A stretch of 64,000 nt of DNA from Hirudinaria manillensis (lineage: Eukaryota > Annelida > Clitellata > Hirudinida > Hirudinidae): NCBI GenBank assembly GCA_034509925.1, contig CM067528.1, forward strand, positions 1,572,501 through 1,636,500. The letters run 5' to 3'. Positions 1 to 13,000 of the stretch are shown here, one piece after another. A program made the position numbers and the translations under genes. Each line of letters starts with the position of its first letter. Within the stretch, counting starts at the first letter, position 1. Under the pieces are notes generated by a model. The model was not told the DNA's origin. It was given only the letters and a program-made list of their open reading frames with translations, and did no database searches.

Positions 1-2045
1 TGCAAAGTGAACTTTATCAAAATATTTATTCCGAAATATTTATTCCTATGAAAAGTAAGTGCCAAACAAAGCTATCGGTCCGATAATCGTACGCTTTGGA
101 AAGACCATTCCTGCAATCTTTCCGCACCGGTGAACACCGATCATTCAAGTCGGGAAAACTTCAATCAACAGTTTCGTTGCCAGAATAGAGCGTCATCCTT
201 ATCTATCCGTTCGATAGGTCAGGTTTTCTGACACGTTACAAAAGGCCCGGATGGCACGCATAGGGCCTGAACTTTGTTCTTCGATCTATCTGAGCAAAGA
301 GAAATGTTGCTCTTAATTTGAAATCCAGATTTCATTCATTCTCAACACTCACGCACGCACGGACGGACGCAAACGACAACGGAGATTGGAGACCAATTTA
401 AGGGCGGAGATATTCAAATGAGCAGTTTTTGGATTGATGAATGGGTGTTATCTCATTAGCCTTATCGAATTCACTGAGTGACGTGTTGATTACCCTTGTC
501 AATCAATTATAAATTTACTATCTCTGCTACGCTACAAAATAATGGCAAATTAATGGTAATTATTAGTTATTAAAGTGGTAATACTAAACTTACTGATTAA
601 TTATTATTATCATTGAATTTTAGAAATTATACCACGTAATTCTTCCATAACGTAAACCTATTAAACTTTCACTTCGTCCATAAATATTTACCTGAGTACT
701 AAGTACAACACTATAACATCAACTATATAAACACTATAACAATAATATTCATCAATTATAATATTAACAAAAATACAACGCTAGTAACTAATTAATCTGA
801 TGACATATTTATTAATCCCTCCCATTGACTGACGTGTGCCATTGAAACAATCGACCCGTTGTTGACTTACAATCCATGAAGGACCTGCTTGAAGATCACT
901 TTGGTCACAAGTGACTGCAATGACTTCTGACGGCGGTTGAAGTCAAAGCGGCTCAGGTGGTCTGAGCAGATAGGGCATTGTCTAGGAGTTTAGATGAAAA
1001 TCCATTTTTTTTATTGACCTAAAACATGGAATAAAATCCAGAAAGGTCGGGTTGGAAGGAATCGGAATGGAGACAGAAAGCAGACCAAAGCAAAACAAAG
1101 CAAGGTCACTTCGTCCATCCGAACAAAGTAAATATGGAGGTTCGATGCCGCTTGATGACAACAAGTTCAGAATTGGGGGGAGGAACTCGAATTTGATCAT
1201 CCAAGGAGATTCGATATTTCAATTTCCTCACGTCTACAATTACAGTATCGTTTTCCCAATGATTTCAGATCAATTGAACTTATTTGGAAATCGTTCAAAA
1301 ATTGTGACGACAATTGCACTAATAAACGATGCAAATAAATATTGGATTTATGGTAAATTTGACAAAAAAAACCAGATAATCCATGCAAAATCAGGGAAAT
1401 TAGGAACATTAAAAGTGTCAGACTCCGTCAAGCGCCAAGACGGAATTGGAATCAAACAATAGTTGTTTGTCTTCCATCCTCTTTTTCGACCTGCCACGTT
1501 CAAGAACCTCTCTTCTTTTTTCTACGTCACCATCTCTCCATCTGCCCATTCCAGCTGCCCGGACGCTTTTTCCAGCTTGACGTGAAAGAGATTGTTCACA
1601 ATTCAATGATTCTGAATGAATGCTTTTCTTACCGAAGTTTATAGGGGGAAAAAATCTTTAGTTGTTTATGGAATTGGATTGTTTTGGAATTTCAACACAA
1701 TTTTAAAGTTTTATACACAAGATTAAAATTGAAATAAATTCTTATTAATTATCGGTAAGCTTCTCGCCAGACATCCATAGCAACAAATCATTTAACTAAT
1801 ACAATCATAAATGATTGCAAGTAGTGACTCGAGTCACGTTAATTTTAAAGCTTTTTATGATAAAAATTGAAAATATAAAAATAAAAATAAAACAACTCTT
1901 CATAAAAATAAAAGAAAAGATTTGAAGCCAACCACTCATCCGACCAGTGACTTCCTCTTATTCCAGATGCACTCGCAACACGAACGCCGAGGTGTCGTGT
2001 CACTGGACCGGAAAAGCTGGAGCGGATATCTGCTCCGCAGCATGC

Positions 2046-2366
2046 CTGGATGAAGACGACGACGACGATGATGGTGGTGGTGGTGATGATGATAGTGCTG
2101 ATGAAGATGTTGACGACGAGACTGATGATGGTAACTATCATCATAGTGATGGCACTTGAGAGCTTATTACGTATCACCGCCATCATCAACCTCATCAGCG
2201 TCGTCATCATTATCGCCATCATCATCATCAGCGTCGTCATCAGCGCCATAACCATGGCATCACAATCATCATGGGCGAAATCCGGATTGGAGATTTTCCA
2301 TGGACATTTCCCTCCCTTTCTCTCTCTCTCTTTCTCTCCCTCTTTCTCTCTCTCTCTCTCTCTTCC
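2046..2366. repeat. Imperfect GAT/CAT trinucleotide tract followed by CT-rich tract
   Basis: Interrupted GAY triplets turn into ATC triplets on the same strand, so parts of the tract are self-complementary. A (TC)n-rich stretch follows at about 2310-2366. Translations give aspartate- or serine-rich strings that are products of the repeat, not a gene. Confidence 0.85.
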
Positions 2367-3169
2367 CATCATCATCTCTACTTTCTCCGCGCGTCTTTCC
2401 TTCGATTCCAAGGGAGTGATTCATTTCCACGACCTTGGTGGTCCGATCGATGAATGAATCGTCTTCTGAATTGCTGGCCGGATGTTTACGTGAATCTCAC
2501 ACCTTCCATCCATCCACCTATCCATCCGTCAATCCATCTGGTAATTGAATATAATTGAAATCAGTCTCATTAAATTCAGAAATGCAAAAACTGACAAAAA
2601 AAGTAAGTTCACTTGGTTTAATTGGCTCAGTTGAGTTCGTAATCACCAGTTGAAGAAGGTGATGATAATGATGATGATGGTAATGATGATGACGACGACG
2701 ATGACGTTGTTGATAACTATATGAGACTGTTGATTGAAGCTTCATTTTTGGTCTTCCACGGTACTAATCTGCCAAATATGTTTGCCAAGCCATTATGCCA
2801 GCTCATCTCCTTTTCAAGGTGATGATGATAACGATTAGGAAAAACGATGATGATGACTACGATGATGGCGGCCCATAAATTCCTTATGTAATTTGACTGG
2901 CTTTAAGAAAAAAAAAAACAACATTTTTTTTACAAAATTTGTAATTTATTTTTTTTTAAATGGTTAATAATAATATTAATAAACTTAATTTCTCTTTCGT
3001 CATCTTTTATTCGGTATTCCGACGGTCATCGTCGTCGTCATCATCATCACCATCATAATAATAATAATAGCAACAATCCAGGATGGAAGCAACATACAAC
3101 AATAATAACAGCAATAACTAGCGCCGCATTCCAGCGATTCCATGGGGCCATCATAAATAGCAATCAATT

Positions 3170-3177
3170 AATTAATA

Positions 3178-3213
<36 letters not shown>

Positions 3214-3430
3214 TAATAATAATAATAAATAATAATAATAATAATAAATAATAATAATAATAATAAATAATAATAATAATAATAATAATAAATAATAATA
3301 ATAATAAATAATAATAAATAATAATAAATAATAATAATAATAAATAATAATAATAATAAATAATAATAATAATAAATAATAATAATAATAATAATAATAA
3401 ATAATAATAATAATAAATAATAATAGATAA
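3170..3430. repeat. (TAA)n / TAAA compound microsatellite
   Basis: About 260 bases of nearly uninterrupted TAA units with periodic TAAA slips. It is read in three frames as tyrosine, leucine or isoleucine runs on the minus strand, none of them coding. Confidence 0.95.
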
Positions 3431-6400
3431 AAAGATACAAGCGGAGAGTCCAATCCAATCCAGCTCATTTGGCATGCAAATTTATTCGCGTCTGGAGAGG
3501 CACTCCTAAAAAATAAAGCAAACCTCTTCTGCGTCCGTGTATGTGTCCGTGTGTGCGTGTGGCACCGCCACCGGTCTCCATGGCAACAATGGTGACCATC
3601 CTTTGTTTCCACCTTTCCAGGTGTCGTTGCTCCGCTGAAAAGCCGAGTTGATGTTTGTAGATAAATTAATCAACCAGCCCAACCAACCAAACAGCCAACC
3701 GACCAATCTTTATTAATCTGGTGACAGACAGACAGACCGACCGAATGGCAGAGAGGGAGTCGAGTGTTCATCTTTGTTTCGCTCACAATAAGTTGCCAAT
3801 GGCACTGACCTATTTCCCATCGATCAAAAAAGGATATTACGAAAATTATTACACCCCAGAATTTATATAGCGCGTAATTTTCTAAAGACTCAAGCGGCGA
3901 TCATGTTCAAGTCACGGAAATGGCTGATTACAACCACTTTCAATCTTGTAAACGTATTTTTTTTATATTCTAATAGTTTGAAGACACATTGAATTGGCAT
4001 TGCAATCATCCTAATTACAAACTTTAATGTCGTTTAATTTGCAGTTTTTGAGATGTAAATTCAGTAAATCTTTAAAAAAAAAATTAAAATGGGGTCACAG
4101 TTGAGTATCGAGTTCACTTTTAAACTGTTGGAACAATTTACTTCCTTCTGGAACGATTCGTACATCATATTTGGTAGTTTCGTTGAAATTTGTTCTTCAA
4201 ATCATTCAAATTCAAAGTAAGAGTATAGAAAAAATTGGATGCAATAGAGAGAAATAATGAACAAATGATAAATTTATCATAAGCATCAAATCCAAAGGCA
4301 GAAATCCATATATTGCAGCCACTGCACTTCCTCATTCCCAAACTGTGCGCCTCATAAATCAAACGATGCATGACTCATATCCTTGAAATTGATGAATACA
4401 AGGAATGGCCAGCGTTTCTTTTGATATAGAATTTATTGGTCGACTATGTTAATTTATTTAAAGTTTAACGAGTTAATTTATTTACTAATCAATTACAATT
4501 GGGCGCAACAAATTTGATAATCGCGATCTTCTTTTCATCCTAATTTGTTAAAATTTGTGTGACAAAAGTTCAGTTTTTATTGGCAGATTATTGACCAAAA
4601 CGTTATGGAATACTTCAATCTTGAAGGCCCTCGCATATAATTCTTAAATATTTATATAACTATATATATTTTATAACAGTCCTTCTGATTACGAAACTTG
4701 ACTTGACTCGTCTGTTTTTTTTCTTTCATAGTTTAATTATAGTTCATTGACTAAGTTGATCGGATTGTGCAACGATATCTTTGATGATTGCGTAACTGCT
4801 TCCAGCAATAAACTTCTACTATCAGAAGAAGAGATACATCGTGAACAAAATCTTGTGTCGGCATTTGATAAGATCTAAATATAGCTAATATTGTTCAGAA
4901 GATTTGATGTACTTTATTAACTAATTATCATGTAATTGATTTCTTTTTAAATTTCATTCCTAATAAAATCCACCCCGAAATCTCTAAACAAAATCTTGAT
5001 GGAAGTCCCGAAAACATTCCTTTGATTTTGAGATCAACAAGGATGTCATTTGAACTAAAAATTTTAACAATTGTCCTTTAAAATAGGGCAACTGAAATTG
5101 ATTATCAAATCTTCTCGCGGAAGCAGCGAATCCAAAATTATATCAAAAAGAAAATGAAGAACAAATGCTTTACCCATTAAAGTGAGATTTTAAAGAGTTT
5201 CGTGAACGTTTGGTATAAAATCAAACTTAATGTATTACAGTCTTAGATCTGCTGGTTTCAAATCAAATTCCATTTAATAGAGCAAATAATCCGTCCGTCC
5301 GTACACAACGCTTATCCTGGTTCTCTTTTTTGGTAATGGACCAACGGCTTCAAGTGGTCAACGTAAGCACTTGCCGTACTTAACAGCACAGCATTGCTTA
5401 GATGAACCAAAAGAAAGCTTCGGTCAGATTGTTTACCTTGGAACCTCTTTTCGGGTTCGGTAATGCAAACTTATCCCCACAGGTATTAATCAGGAAAACT
5501 CAAGAACCTTTTGATTTGGTTTAATGATATGTCGCAAGCCAGGTTTGTATTGTATCCACATGGACATCCTGTTTGCATTGCTGTTTGAGTTGTAATTTAA
5601 TGCAGGCAATTTAATATTACGTCTCTTACATTTCTTCTAGCTTCAGTTACAAACTGAAGTTACAAAGTTCACTAACCATTTTTAAAGAAGCAAAAAATAT
5701 TTTTTAGTGAACTTGCTATAAATGTAAACAAAAAAGTGAACTCAAAGCCTGTCGTTTTATGTTCAGCGTCCAAGCACAAATTGTGTCCGGACAGTCATTC
5801 CATCTCGACGAATGTCTTTGAAGGTTTTACAAGAGCAGTGAAAAGAGATTATTAAGTGCCGTGAATATTTAACGAGTCTTTAATGGCGTAGTTTACGAGA
5901 CACGCGATATCTTAACAAGCACTTCCTCATTTGAATTAAACTCCTTTTCCTCCGTCATGTCGCGTAAACAACGAAATGTTTACAAGGTTAGCGAGGCTGC
6001 GTCTAAAAATTTTTCAAATATCAAAACATTATTGCGAATAACCGATTATATTTAGCAGAAAAAAAGAAACGACAATTCAAAAGATTTTAAAACGATTAGT
6101 TTATGTGATGCATCAAATTGTTCTGAACTCATGTGAACTATTCTGTTCACCTTTTTTTTAACATTTTAATATTTTCAAAATTGTACAAATTTTATTATTT
6201 GTTAAAGGTAACAAAAATTACCTTTATTGAAATCTTTTAGTTCTACAGTCAAGAACTAAACAGATAATTTAATCAGTTTATGACATTTTTTACCTGACTA
6301 GGTTAGTTCAGTCAACATTACATTTGTCGTGTGGAATATAGCCATTGCTCAATAACTGAACGTTTGCACTGAGTTCAGTTAACTTTATAAGCGACATAAG

Positions 6401-9053
6401 ATAACAGATTTGATGGAAGGCAAATATTTGATGAACGAGACTAAAAAGCAGGCTACTTTAATGGCTCTCTTTGCGGAAGTTTATGTCGTGCTGCACCTAC
6501 CTCGACGAATAAAATGGACTCGTCCGTGAGATCTGTGCATCAGCAGCACGCCCATCCATCAGGCTCTGATGATGCTGATACTTTCTATCGCACGCGATTC
6601 AGACTAAAGTAAAAAAAAAACACTTCTAAAATAAGTGGAACTGAACCGCCTCTCTGAAATTTTATTGGGATATTTTATTGCTAAACATCTTAGATGTTCA
6701 TCTCTTGTAAACTAGTTCACAAGAAGTCTATGATAAATTGCGTAACTCTTAATTAGGCAATCTTACTTATGCAATCCTCGTCATGCAGATAATTCGTAGT
6801 AGAGGTAACGTGTATCACGACCGTAGCCCGGACTATCATTGGATTACCTTGGTAGAGGTAGGGACGGTATATAAGTGCCTGTAAGGTAGACAGATTAGTC
6901 TTACGTGCCAACCTGCAGTTGTGAGAGGAAACCGACATCGAATCGGAATTTACATCTGAAGAAGATAAATTTTTTATTTTATACAGGCAAGAAAGAAATA
7001 GATAAATTCGACTAAATTTAAAGTGAGTTTAATTTTTACGCATTTATTATTATTTTTATTTTGAATTACCGACTATAAGTTTATATTACGAAGAGACGCT
7101 CACATCGCCGAAACGTGAACATGGCGGTTGGGTTTTGGTCTGTTGTTCACCTTGGTGAACGTTTCGGATTCTAATTGGTCATAGTTTGTTGATTTCTGGT
7201 CCCGAATCGGAACTTGATTTGTGAGTTGAGTTTGAGTCGTGATCTTCATTGTGCTAAATCGCCATATTGAGACGAAATGAAAAACTACGTAGTAACCGTG
7301 CTAGGGATAATTTTTTTAAGCAATTTACTGTCAGCGCAGAAATTATTTGTTTCGCTCTTCACAAAGTTGATTACGTTTTAGCTACTGTCACTCCGAACTG
7401 AACTTTATCATCTCATTTAGGCTGCAGCTTCAGCCTCAGTATCTTTGTGTTTAGCCCCGTTGCAGCTAAAAGTATCGCACGTAGTTGTTTATAAAACTTC
7501 ACATCGCTAGCTCATCTACGGATCTGAACCTCCAGTAGGACGTTGTAGAATTTTGATTCATGGTGATAGAATGATTTGTTGCAAGCTTGCGTGATTGGAT
7601 GGGAGATGGCCTTCTATCCGAAGAGATGGATGGATGCCAGGCTAAGAACTGCTTCTCTTCCAAACTTATAACTAAATTATTCTCTCGGAGCTGGAACAAA
7701 GCGCCCACGGGCTACGAGAGTTGAAACAGAGATGCGTTCATATAACGTCTACTTCCTTAAGGATTTTTGTCTTCGGCTTCTATACAGGCTGAGGGTTATT
7801 CTCAGCACGTCGGCAAGATTAATAACTGTTCCTAGAGACGCCATTCCACCATCTGGCACTCTGTAGCCGTCCATCCAGGTGGAAAAGTCTTCCAGTTGAC
7901 ACGTTCGATTGCCGGCAAGAGTGGGCAGATGTGCGAGAGTGAATTTGGAAATGAAAGCGTGAACGTAGAGGATGCATCTGATGATGATGATGATGATGAC
8001 GACGATGACGATGACGATGCTCACTCAGTTGGTGCAATTTTAGTCTCATTACGCTGCCTTAATGCAATTATGCTAATGCCTTGGCTGTAAAATTATGCAT
8101 ATTCTGCTTAATGTGCCTGAATCATCGACAGTTTAATAATTATCTCTCATGAGTTCGAGAGAAACAAATGCCTTTTCTAATTATAATTTAGGCAAACTGT
8201 CAAGCTTCTTGACATCTTCAATAAGTTAAAAAAAAAACAGACAGAAATAGATGAGAATATATTTTGCTAAGAGACTAGCTTCTACCCGTCCTTTTAGCTT
8301 GTTATTAGAAAGTTTATCAGTCATTGTTTTTCCAAATCTGGTGTTATCCCTTTGCGATTGATATGGATTTAATATCACATTTCCCCTATGGACTGTCACA
8401 GCCCTGTCATGGTTACTCTTTGTTCTCTGGTTGGTAGATAAAATCCCACGGGCCTAGAGAGAGCGCTTTAGTCGGCCTGGCTTTTTGAAATATTCCCATG
8501 GGCTGTTATCTTTATCTTGGCATATTGCTACTGCTGCAGGACGGACAGATAGATAGACGCTCCTTGTAATGATGTCAGCTCTCAGATTAGGTCAGGTGTC
8601 GACCCTGCCACCTTTGGATCGCTAGGTGGATGATTGAACGAGGTGTGCTTGAGAACCGATCGAGCCTAGTTACGACTTGAGGTATGTCCGTTGGAAGAGC
8701 ATAGCATTCTAAAGTGGCAAACAACTTTTAAAAGCGAACCACGGTACAACAAACAGGAGATGCGTCTAAAAGGTGCAAAGATTGTTTGTTGATTGGGTTC
8801 TCCGTCCTGTCGAAACGCTGCATGTCGTTATTCCACTGTCGAGCAGCCATTGGGATAAGCGAAAGGGTGGCACTCATTTAGCTGATGATGATGATTATGA
8901 TGATGATGATGATACGAAGTTAATGAGTCATTCTTGTTATTAATTAACTTCGTTTTTACACGCCTTGCTCAATACGATCGATGACGATGATGATGATGAT
9001 AATCGTTACTTACATCATACATACATTCATCGTTCTTTTTAATCATCCAACAG

Positions 9054-9990
9054 GAACTCTACATGGATATCAAAGTGGAAAAGATGGATTTTCTACCGCC
9101 AACGCTGACCTTAATCGACCTGGAACCCACGACGCCTGGAAAGACCATTTTGCCAGAAGTTCATTCTGATGACAACGCAGGAGATGATATCGTCTCCAGT
9201 AGCAGTGACCTTGCCTGTAACAATATAAAGCCAGGTGAGCATAAATTATTATCATTATTATTATTATTACCATTATTATTATGGTGTAACCTTATTGTTA
9301 ATATTATTAATATCGCTATCATTGGCCACGACACAACCTTTACTATGTCGACACCTAAGCACCAGGTGATGGGATGCAATTATAAAATGTCCTCTCAAAC
9401 CAGGAGATAAGTCAATTACGAAGTGAACCAATCTGAACGAGTATTGGTTTATTGCTTTTCATATCGTCTGTCAAATGAATTCACTCGTTAGTGAATGTCT
9501 CTGGCAGTGAAAAGTGGATCTTAACCGCTTTTGAGCGGTTTCAGCTCTAGCTAAACAGTTAGGACTACAGATGGTGGGTGCGGTGCGGTGGTGGTGCGTT
9601 CTAGTAGCACCCGTGGGTCAGAACGTTTCAGTGGCACAAGCACGGTACCGTATTTATATGTTTGCCAGCATGGCACGAGCATCCACACAAGGCACAATGT
9701 AAACACGAGATCGAAACAGCAAAAGTAGTTCCGTTGTATGGCGACGATACAAAACAAAACAAAGCAAAACGAAACAAAACAAAACAATATGGCATACATT
9801 GTTTGCATTGTTTGTGTTTATGTATTTTTTTGAAAACTCAGCCCAGCCAGAGGCCACTGCGACTCCAACATCAGTGCTGACCTCACCTCCTTTGAATGAG
9901 GGGTTCCTTGTGGAAAGCCAGACGGCGGAATACTTGGTATCGTCATCAAACCTGGCCGAAGGTTTGTAGATGCTGATGATGATGATGATG

Positions 9991-10080
<90 letters not shown>

Positions 10081-13000
10081 GTGATGGAGAGGATGGTGAT
10101 GATGATGATGGCGTAGAGTTTGTTTAACTTTTTTTTTCTCTCGCATGATCTTCTGCATGGACTGTTTGTTCTTCTGAACTTGTCTCATATTAATGACTGA
10201 CTTGTCCAGCATATTAGGAGTCTAATTAAAAAATAATTGATGCCAAGGTGTGATTGTGCGCGTGTGCCGGCCAGGTCTGCCACGATCGTCGATTCTCTTA
10301 AACGCAAGGGGGGTGGGTGGCACGGCATCACACTCAACTACCTTTGCATTCCGGTGGACCTTGCATGTTTACCTAATCAAAAGTCGACCGATGTAGAGCC
10401 AAGAACGTTGCGTTTTGACCCGTATTTTTGCACATCATCCTCGTATTATAAACAATCCAATATCGGCTCACTCGGCTTGCGAGTCTTGTCGATCAATTAT
10501 GAGCTCACAAGCCGTAATTATCCTGGCTAACAAACCCGGCTATTTCGACCTAAGCCTCTCCAAATATACCTGCATGATTTTCCCCATCTTGTTTCTTGTT
10601 TCTTCTTCTTGTGCTTTGGCTACTTATTTTTCTTTTTTCTTTTTCTGTTTCACTTCATAATCAAACGAATTAACAATTACCATGTTGCAATTACTTTCTG
10701 TGTGTGTGTTTGCGTGTGTGTGTGTTTGCATGTGCATGTACTTGCGTGCGTGATTTGAGGCCGCACTCTTGGTTCCCGGTCCGCCAACTGTCGTCTGGTT
10801 AAGAATTAGCTGGACAGGTGGACAGAACAAAGGATAAATTATATTTCCTCTTCCTTGATTGATGCTTATGATTATTGCCACCGGAAAGGTCGCAGGGCGA
10901 GGGAGGAATATGAATATTAATGTTTCTTCTCGTTTGCATAATTTATTCCAGGTAGGCGTGTAAATCGTTATCATGACCGAGAATATACGTAGGCCAAGAA
11001 GTGTCCAGTGCTAAATCATGCGAGCCTGCGTAATTTATCAAACTCCCGTGAACTTGTTATCAAAGTTCAAGAGGTCAGCATAATGACCCCTACCCATTGA
11101 CCCTAACCCCATTCTTTGTTCTGAAACTCTGTTTCGTCTCTTGTCTCGTATCTCCATGGTCAAGTCGAGTTGCATCATCATTCAAACGAAGAGTTTCCTT
11201 CTCGCTCAATTCTAGTGCCATTTTGAATAATATTTCCTCTATTGGACGATGCTGATGACGATGACGCTGCATTTCCAAGTCCTTCTTTGATCTTCCGGAT
11301 GCGAGTGACGCATGCGCAGTCTACGTTCCCACAATGAGCCAGTAAATTCGTCAGTGTCTTTGGCAGGGGGGAATCTGACGGTTTTACCGGGGTTTGACTG
11401 GCGAAGCATGGAAAATTCCTTTTCGGGATTCATTGATAACTTCGTGATAGCTTTAGTCAAAGTGACGCGTTCTGAGGATGAGTGGACGAGAGTTTTAATT
11501 TTTCCAGCAGGTGGATAACCTGGATCTTTTTCATCGACTGTCGACTTGTTGCGCGTATCAATGTAAGGCGAGGTTTCAAACTTTCCTTTGAATTTCTTTT
11601 CTTCAAATCAAGATGGTTCATGCGTTGTTGTGCTACTGTTCTTTCCGTTATTCCGTCCCTCCCTTATTCCCTCTCTTCCACCCCCGTTGACGTTCCATTG
11701 TTGAAGCCGTTTCGGCCATCTGGTCTGACAGCTGCGGACGAAAGTCAACAGTTTCGAGTCGCAGGTGGAGTGCAATTTAAGGCCGGATAATCGAGTTATT
11801 GAATTCAATTTCTCTCCTCCAATTGCTTTCGAATTGAAAAGTCGGCAGTATTCGGATCTCCGAGGGGTAGCAGGGGGCTGCCCGGGGGCCGTCGACAGTC
11901 CAGGAGAGGGGGGTACCTGGGCCGCCGCGGCGTGTCCACGGTACCGGCAACATAATCTGTCCGCTGGCACTTTTACGGCATCGACGCGGGACCATCAAAT
12001 ATTCATGAAGAGGATCGAAAGCGTTCACCTCTGGCTCAATGCTTATCTTCCCTTCCCCTCTTCCCTGCTATTCACGATCTCTCCTCATTCCACCCATCCG
12101 TGTCTGTGTCCCCATCCGTCTCTCTGTCCGTCCGTTCTACTGCGTTGTCGTATTGATTGCTCGGCGAGAGCTGCTGATGGTAAAGACCCCCCGAGCCTTA
12201 GGACTGTGAGACGTAAAATAGGACGACGGATCTTTGAATGGAAGTTGCGCCGTTGTGAGTGCTTGCGTCCCGGCCGAGGGAAGAGATGTTATAACGGAAG
12301 AGGCACACTCCGGAGATGATGCCGGGCTCTGTAACTCCGGCAGCTGTGGTCGTGGCAGGAGCGATGACGTGTGGTGTAATCGGATATCTCTATGCAGCGC
12401 TACTCCAGGTGATAAACTGCTCTCTTAAACTTTCGAAGCTGAGCGTAGATAAGCCTGCTTACAATCTCTACGAGGGTGCAATTATTATTAATAGTGGTTA
12501 ATAATTAACAATAATCGTTCGAAGACGCGTTTATCGGTCGGCAATCGTTGTTTACTGCGTCTGAGTTCTGCGCATTTGATCGCGCAAACAAGTCGGCCCG
12601 GCCTCTGCTGTAACACTGTTTGCACGAAAATGCAATTTTCTCTCTTCCACAGAGAATATTGAGCTGGCATCTCTTTCCATGCTTTCCATCGGGAGATGCT
12701 GGTGTCAAGTTTTCGCTGCCTCTTCTGAATCTTTGATCAGTTGTGACGCGTTCCTCGTCGTCGTCGTCGCCGCCAGTGTTCCAATTTTCTTTTCTTTACA
12801 TGTTTCCTGTAATTTACAGAATTTTGGAGTTGGCTGCATTTAGTTTTTATTGTGTCGTCATAAAACTGCTTTCCTTGCAATCTCATTGGTAGTTTCAGTC
12901 TCTCAATGCGTTTTACCGCAAAGCCTTGCAAGCTGGCCACGGCAACGAATTGAAACTGCGACTCTAAAATGACGATGGAGCTTTCCATGATCTCCGTCAT

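Larger units (their letters stand above)
1..9053. other. Gene-poor AT-rich spacer, no supported exon
   Basis: No reading frame here has zinc-finger, membrane or other recognisable content with credible splice sites. The stretch holds microsatellites (about 2046-2270 GAT/CAT type, 2310-2366 CT-rich, 3170-3430 TAA type, 7975-8021 GAT type, 8980-9000 GAT type). The ZEB gene starts downstream, and its non-coding first exon(s) or a missing 5' coding exon may lie here or beyond the left edge. A TATA-like string (tatataag) around 6869 is a possible core promoter but nothing else supports it. Confidence 0.5.

Noticed and set aside
1052-1462. 136-codon plus-strand open frame
   Set aside because: No recognisable domain, ordinary composition for intergenic DNA, and no splice context. 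Likely a chance frame.
6865-6880. TATA-like string as promoter of a gene in the left spacer
   Set aside because: No downstream exon could be supported, so it is mentioned only as a weak possibility.
7749-8049. Minus-strand frame with a proline/leucine-rich, vaguely protein-like stretch
   Set aside because: It begins in a GAT-type repeat and shows no family motif. It could be an old mobile-element piece, but nothing supports that.
11482-12428. GC-rich open frames in the ZEB intron
   Set aside because: None joins the ZEB reading frame with a credible acceptor and donor, and they show no domain. High GC removes stop codons by chance.
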